Assembly (NCBI GenBank): GCA_018350325.1
Contig: JAEVLN010000009.1
Span: forward strand, 2,974,459-3,038,458
Length of the DNA: 64,000 nt
Source of the DNA: Globodera rostochiensis
Taxonomy: Eukaryota; Nematoda; Chromadorea; Rhabditida; Heteroderidae
Direction of reading: 5' to 3'
Part shown: piece after piece, positions 59,664-64,000 of the stretch
How the letters are laid out: every line of letters starts with the position of its first letter
How positions within the stretch are numbered: the first letter of the stretch is position 1
Translations under genes and position numbers: made by a program
The notes under the pieces: generated by a model
Seen by the model: the letters and a program-made list of their open reading frames with translations, nothing else
Told to the model about the DNA's origin: nothing
Databases searched by the model: none

Positions 59664-59687
59664 CTTCCAACTGAGCTACCGGGGAGT

Positions 59688-60165
59688 CCGTGCCATTTGC
59701 CTCCTTCGTTATGGATGATCTTTTGCCCCCGCCATAGGCGTTTTAACCGTTCGCTTCCAGCGGAACACTCAAATCCTTACAAGCCAAAAAGTAAATCAAA
59801 CGAATAAAATAAACGAATAAAATCGATTCAATCCCGAACCGAAAACCGGCTTTTTTGGCCTACAACCCGAAACCGAAAATCGTGGGTCGTAAACTGCCTA
59901 ACCAAAACCGGGGGTACCGATTTTTTGTTTTAAAAAATAACCCCTAAAAATTATTTTTTTAATACTTTCGGCGAGCATCTATGGTGGACGAAACAATAAT
60001 TAAAATACATCATATTATGTTTAATCATTTGAGTCTAAAAATAAAATGTAGAATTAATTATACTAGAATAAAATAATGCGATAAGCATTCAGATTTGTAA
60101 GCATTTGATTTAAAAACCCATATTTTTGATAATTATAATCTTTAGATTTGCTTTTAATGATCGAC
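59688..60165. promoter_or_regulatory. Upstream region of the secreted-protein gene
   Basis: The region holds a degenerate ACCGAAAACCGG-type repeat (about 59835-59925) with CCCGAACC, CCCGAAACCG and CCAAAACCGG, then ~230 bp of AT-rich DNA. A TATAATCTTTAG string at about 60134-60144 lies 21 bp before the first ATG. It could serve as a trans-splice or 5'UTR acceptor, as is common in nematodes, or hold a TATA-like element. Both readings are inference. No known regulatory motif was recognised. Confidence 0.3.
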
Positions 60166-60815
60166 ATGTGCTTTTTTTATTCGGCCAAAATGGCTGTTGT
60201 CTTCATTCTGATGCTTTCATCAGCCACCTTGGAAGCAAAGGTAATTATGGAAAACATTAAATGACTTTTATTTTAATTAAGCAAAACGACAAATTCTACG
60301 ATTTGATCACTGCGATTGGTGAACATTTTGGCGGAGAATTCAAGGACGCTGAAAAAGTGCTGGAACTCGACTTGAATGGAGCCAACTCATTTTTGGATGA
60401 ATTGCACACATTTGCAACCCGTGAAATAGTCACAAAAAATGAAAATGGTGAATTTGAATGTAAAAACTCCAAAAAATCTGATTTTAAAATGGCGATCAAA
60501 GCGATTTTGGGCGAAAAATCGGATAAAGATGTGCGAAATTTACTAAAAGCAATTATTGTGCCAAAACCTATCAAAACGGTTTTGGACGAACAATCGTTTA
60601 AAAAGATGGAAGATTTAGTAAAAGGACTTTCTGAATTATCGGAGGAACAATTATTCAATTTATTATTTTCTCTTGCGGCAAGACTGGAGGCGCTCGTACA
60701 CGGAAAAAATTGTGACGGAACGCTTAAGGAAAAACAAGAAAATCCAAAGGACTTAATTCAAACATTTCTTGCCGTGCCGAAATGCTTCATTCTTCCAGAA
60801 TCGGAATTGAGATAA
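60166..60815 (+). CDS. Predicted secreted helical protein, two exons
   Basis: Exon 1 is 60166-60240 and exon 2 is 60282-60815, separated by a 41 nt intron (AAG|GTAATT ... TTAATTAAG|CAA) in phase 0. Without the splice the frame stops at 60261. The first ATG (60166) gives 202 residues. An in-frame second ATG (60190) gives 194 and a cleaner signal peptide, MAVVFILMLSSATLEA. The mature part is polar and helical, with few Cys. It includes FYDLITAIGEHFGGEF, LNGANSFLDELHTFA, MAIKAILGEKSDKDVRNLL and LVKGLSELSEEQLFNLLFSL, and ends KCFILPESELR. Role unknown; an extracellular or secretory function is inferred from the leader. AATAAA at 60828 is the likely poly(A) signal. The next gene starts 59 bp after the stop. 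Confidence 0.72.
60241..60281 (+). other. 41 nt intron of the secreted-protein gene
   Basis: GTAATT donor and TTAATTAAG acceptor, separating the signal-peptide exon from the body. The length is at the short end but in line with the 46-77 nt introns of the next gene. Confidence 0.65.
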
Positions 60816-60827
60816 TTTCAAAATTTT

Positions 60828-60833
60828 AATAAA
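60828..60833 (+). terminator. Poly(A) signal AATAAA
   Basis: It lies 13 bp after the stop of the 60166-60815 gene, followed by an A-run, and before the first exon of the next gene. Confidence 0.5.
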
Positions 60834-60874
60834 AAAAAAATTATTTTATATTATTTTAAATAGCATTTTAATTA

Positions 60875-62382
60875 ATGTTCGTTTTTAGCATTTTTGATTA
60901 TTGGATTGAAATAATTGAGACAAAAACAAAAGAAAGTCAAAACCCCATTTTTGGAGTTGCAATATACAAAGACGACAAATACAAAAGTGAATACAGAAAA
61001 GGAGAAGCTTTTAAACTCTCTAGAAGTAAAAATACTTTGATTTTTGTTAAATAAAAATTATTAATTCAACAAAATAAAAATTATTCAAAATCAAATTTTC
61101 AGAGAATTACCAAATTCTGAAGCAATTAAATGACCAAAAATTCTCAATATACGAGTCATCAAATCTTCTGAGAGCAATAGGATATATGCCGACAGAAAAA
61201 ATACCGCAAATTTTCTGGAATTTGTTATTTCAAATACATTCGGTATTAAGCTTACAATTGAAAATATATGACCATTACCTGAGAAACAAAAAATGTACAT
61301 ATGCAATGGTTTTCCAAAATATTTTGGAAAGTCTCATGAAAATGATGAGTAATAAAGGGATTGACCCGGAATTGCACTTCAATTCGCAAGACAAAGAAAT
61401 TCAAGAATATGTTCAAAAGGATGTGGAGGAAAACTGCAAAAAATTGCAAGTTTCTCTTAGATTTTAAGTAAAATTTGAAATTTCTTCAATTTTAATATTT
61501 TTAGTGATGATGAAGAAGCAAAAATTATATTTTTAAATAATGTGCGCTATGACTTGGCAATAAATTTCGAGTTCAACCAACGAAAGGGTAAGTGTAAGCA
61601 ATGCCCGAAACATAAAATTAAAACAATTTTAAGATGTTTATGAAAGAATTGAACATTTGTTGATTGTTTGGGTCTACTACGCAAAGTTTTCCAAAGAGTC
61701 ATATTTAAAAGGAAATTATAATTTGAGTCATTTTACATCGGAGGAAACAAATCGCGAAAAAATAAGCATAATTGAGGCATTGATAGGGAAAGATCACTTT
61801 CAACCGTTTAATTTGGTATCATTGTTTGATCAAATAAAAACACTGGTGGAAGTGGCAATTCCAAAAGAAGAGGCTAATTTGGAGAAGGCAAAAAAAGAGA
61901 TCAATGCGGAACTATTGGCAAAAGATTTTGAATTTTTGGAAAACAATCCCAAAAACATTGCTGAAGAAAAGTACCAAAAAGCCTTTGCAATAATCTGCAC
62001 AATTAAACAACATGGCGAAAAAGTTGAAATGCTAAAATCCAAAATCAAAAACATCGAAATTCAGGAACAACTGGTTGAATTATCGTCAAAAATTCAAAAC
62101 AATGAAATTAAATATTTTGGACATGAATTGTGGGAACAAACAAAAGAATATTGCAAAATTGGGCAAGTTGAAATGGAAGAAATCGTTTCGGAAGAAATTA
62201 TATTAAAAGATCTTCAATTTGAATTTAACGAAATATGGGAAAGCTCTAAGGGAGTTTGGAGGGGAATTGAAGAATATTATTTGAGCATACCGCTCCTAAA
62301 GCTCACAGAACAGGCACAAACTTTGGCAATAACGTTTGGAAAAATGCTTGAAAATGTGAAGGAATATTATGCCCAAAAATGA
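60875..62382 (+). CDS. 441-residue helical protein, four exons, unknown
   Basis: Exons are 60875-61025, 61103-61445, 61505-61587 and 61634-62382; phases agree at every junction. Introns are 77 nt (GTAAAA...TTTTCAG), 59 nt (GCAAGT...TTTTTAG, a GC-AG intron) and 46 nt (GTAAGT...ATTTTAAG). The protein is polar, Glu/Lys/Ile-rich and almost wholly helical. Exon 2 includes YMPTEKIPQIFWNLLFQIHS. Around residues 270-350 is a long charged region, likely coiled coil (EEANLEKAKKEINAELL, KVEMLKSKIKNIEIQEQLVE). The end is LTEQAQTLAITFGKMLENV. No signal peptide or membrane segment is seen with this start. The exon 1 start could instead be an acceptor (GTTTTTAG|C at 60888), meaning the exon belongs with the preceding gene. 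No family was recognised. Confidence 0.75.
61446..61504 (+). other. GC-AG intron (GCAAGT donor)
   Basis: Reading GC as donor at 61446 joins AAA-TT to T-GAT-GAT-GAA-GAA and keeps the frame open into exon 3. The GT donors nearby are all in the wrong phase or lie after a stop. GCAAGT is the consensus sequence of rare GC-AG introns, which are known in nematodes among others. Confidence 0.75.
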
Positions 62383-62663
62383 ACGAATCGAATGTTGGCG
62401 AGATATGATTATATCCGAATGATTTTGGTTATTTTGGGGCGTTTACATACCGATCTTCCGGCGTACTGGTTTTTGATTTAAATGTTTAGCCGCTGTTTTT
62501 CTTTTTTCGGGATTTTTGTTGACTTTTTCATTGGTGTATTACGGTCAAATGCCATTTTTGTTTCAGATTTTTTATTTTTTTACTAACCTTTGCTTCAAAA
62601 GCGAGGGAATTATCTAAATTGTTTGTTCATCAATTAAGCAACATATTTTTATGTGTAGCGAAT

Positions 62664-62669
62664 AATAAA
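62664..62669 (+). terminator. Poly(A) signal AATAAA
   Basis: First AATAAA hexamer downstream of the stop at 62382; it would give a 3'UTR of about 300 nt. Confidence 0.4.
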
Positions 62670-62990
62670 TGAAAACGTATGCAAAAAACTCATCATATAT
62701 TATTTAAACCTATGTAAGTAATGAATGGACTATATAAAAAAATAATAAATTTTATAAACGATAAATGTTAAAAAAATTTTTGTAAAAAGGTTTATGTACG
62801 CGGGTGCATGACTTACTTATTTATAATTATTGGATTTCTTATTTTGATTAATTTTTCATATTGATAATAAAACTTGGGGAAAATAAGTCCTATGTTGTAC
62901 TTTTCTACCCGCTCTTGTTTGCTAGATCTTGTAAGTCAGTCTTGCTTTTTTAGTTTAAACCAAAAAATCGGATGATTTTTCAAATTAATA

Positions 62991-63139
62991 AAAGCGGCCT
63001 AAATCGTGCCTTTTAATTTTGCAAATTTTTTGTTTAAATCAGTTAAAGATGATTTTATATGTACATTATTTTTAAGATTTTAATATTATAATTTTTTTAT
63101 TAAGTTGCAAATGGATTTTATATTGAAGAAGTAATTTTA
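62991..63139 (+). repeat. 149 bp direct duplication, copy 1
   Basis: AAAGCGGCCTAAATCGTGCC to GAAGAAGTAATTTTA. Identical to 63561-63709 except one base (GTTAAAGATG here, GTTAACGATG there, at 63047/63617). Spacing is exactly 570 bp. It is a recent segmental duplication with no ends suggesting transposition. Confidence 0.95.
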
Positions 63140-63560
63140 TATGAGTATTAAACTATTTCACCACTTTTTCATTCATTTTAAGTTTTTTTGAAAAAGAGAA
63201 TATAATATTTGTGTCCGAATCACAATCTCCGCAAACTCTTTCAATCAATTATTTATTTTTTTGTTCTACAATAATATTTTATATTATTAAATAAATTTTA
63301 TTTTAATTAAGGCGTACAATTTAGGCAGAGATTTAGCTTTTTTGACAAACCAATCATTTTTAAAAACTTTAATTGATTTGAAATAGCAATTGAGTATTAA
63401 CGCTTTTGTAATTTTTCATTCTTCTTTTAAGATTTTATTAAATTGTTTCAAATTAAATTTATATCTTATAAAAATTGACGATTTTCATATTTCGACCAAA
63501 TAATTTCTGCGGCTTTTTACAAATTTATTATCAATACATTAAATAAAAAATTATAATTTT

Positions 63561-63709
63561 AAAGCGGCCTAAATCGTGCCTTTTAATTTTGCAAATTTTT
63601 TGTTTAAATCAGTTAACGATGATTTTATATGTACATTATTTTTAAGATTTTAATATTATAATTTTTTTATTAAGTTGCAAATGGATTTTATATTGAAGAA
63701 GTAATTTTT
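63561..63709 (+). repeat. 149 bp direct duplication, copy 2
   Basis: Second copy of 62991-63139, same orientation, one mismatch. Confidence 0.95.
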
Positions 63710-64000
63710 TATATTAAATGTGATGTCCGTCATCTCCGTATAGAAAAAGGCAACAAAGCGATTCAAATTAAGGATGGTATGATGTGATTTTGCAATACAT
63801 TAGTTAGCCAATGCCTTTTTTGGGTCAAACTGCAATTGCTTATATTGTTAATGAAATTCTTTTTTATTTTTTTAGATTTTTCTTTATCGTGTTATAATTT
63901 TAGAATTATTTTGAATATTTTGCTTTTTGCCTTTTATGGCTCCGTGAGATAAGTTCTCGGGCAATGATTATAATTATCACCTTGTTAGGAACTACAATGA

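Larger units (their letters stand above)
58535..59687 (-). tRNA. tRNA-like gene split by a transposon
   Basis: With the inserted element (58593-59663) and one 8 bp target copy set aside, 58535-58592 plus 59672-59687 give a 74-nt sequence on the minus strand with tRNA-like layout. It has a perfect A-box (TAGCTCAGTTGG), a D-stem GCTC/GAGC, a T-arm GTGGG-TTCGAGT-CCCAC and a perfect B-box (GGTTCGAGTCC). The acceptor stem pairs at five of seven positions (CCCGG with CCGGG, then mismatches). The anticodon arm is irregular: the best loop is ACGGATT, which lacks the usual U33. So it was probably already a tRNA pseudogene or tRNA-derived repeat head. The insertion separates A- and B-box by over 1 kb. 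Confidence 0.6.
62383..64000. other. 3' flank and AT-rich background with a recent duplication
   Basis: This holds the 3'UTR of the four-exon gene, with the likely poly(A) signal AATAAA at 62664-62669, ~280 bp after the stop. After that it is T-rich background with the duplicated 149 bp block at 62991 and 63561. I see no further gene up to the window end. Confidence 0.5.

Noticed and set aside
59318..59674. Several overlapping Ile/Ser/Asp/Phe-rich ORFs
   Set aside because: They are products of GGATCGGATTTCGGATATC repeats in the hAT element.
60296..60658. 120-residue minus-strand ORF
   Set aside because: Shadow of exon 2 of the secreted-protein gene; the Ser/Phe-rich composition is the complement of Glu/Lys codons.
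61091..62054. Minus-strand ORFs opposite the four-exon gene
   Set aside because: Shadows of exons 2 and 4; the plus-strand exon phases all agree, which favours the plus strand.
1..64000. Ciliate germline DNA with scrambled gene pieces
   Set aside because: The two clear genes use TAA and TGA stops with no in-frame reassigned codons. hAT elements, tRNA-like repeats and animal-type introns argue for an animal genome. The GC-rich islands alone do not justify the idea.

Overview
The window looks like a gene-poor, very AT-rich stretch of an animal nuclear genome. A nematode is the most likely source, but this is inference. The evidence is the short introns (41-77 nt) with TTTTAG or TTTTCAG acceptors, one GC-AG intron with a GCAAGT donor, AATAAA poly(A) signals, abundant small DNA transposons with terminal inverted repeats (TIRs), tRNA-like repeats, and a large tandem satellite. 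No bacterial, viral or organelle gene clusters were seen. Species is not determined.

Layout. 1-10138 is AT-rich background with a few short exon-like patches and one solo satellite monomer (2160). 10139-12262 holds two satellite arms in inverted orientation around a ~770 bp centre, a foldback-like arrangement. 12263-38815 is mostly desert. It contains a dispersed repeat pair (13671 and 26375), a direct-repeat-bounded segment with two small ORFs (17992-19835), a 371 bp near-perfect palindrome (23338-23708), and scattered short GC-rich islands that read like exons. 38816-46838 is an ~8 kb tandem satellite with 108 bp and 95 bp monomer classes in higher-order arrangements. It ends at a TIR-bounded element (46839-48010) that carries GTTCCTGTTCT repeats, a G-tract plus hairpin, and two tRNA-like stretches. 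48011-58534 is desert with candidate small genes. 58593-59663 is a clean hAT-type insertion (16 bp TIR, exact 8 bp target duplication) that splits a tRNA-like gene.

The only well-supported protein genes are two adjacent plus-strand genes at 60166-62382. The first encodes a predicted secreted helical protein in two exons. The second encodes a 441-residue helical, Glu/Lys-rich protein in four exons, one intron being GC-AG. They lie head to tail 59 bp apart. I recognise no family for either, so their function is unknown.

All other coding calls are exon-sized or single-ORF candidates with low confidence. In such AT-rich DNA, T-rich tracts mimic membrane proteins and short GC-rich islands mimic exons in more than one frame.
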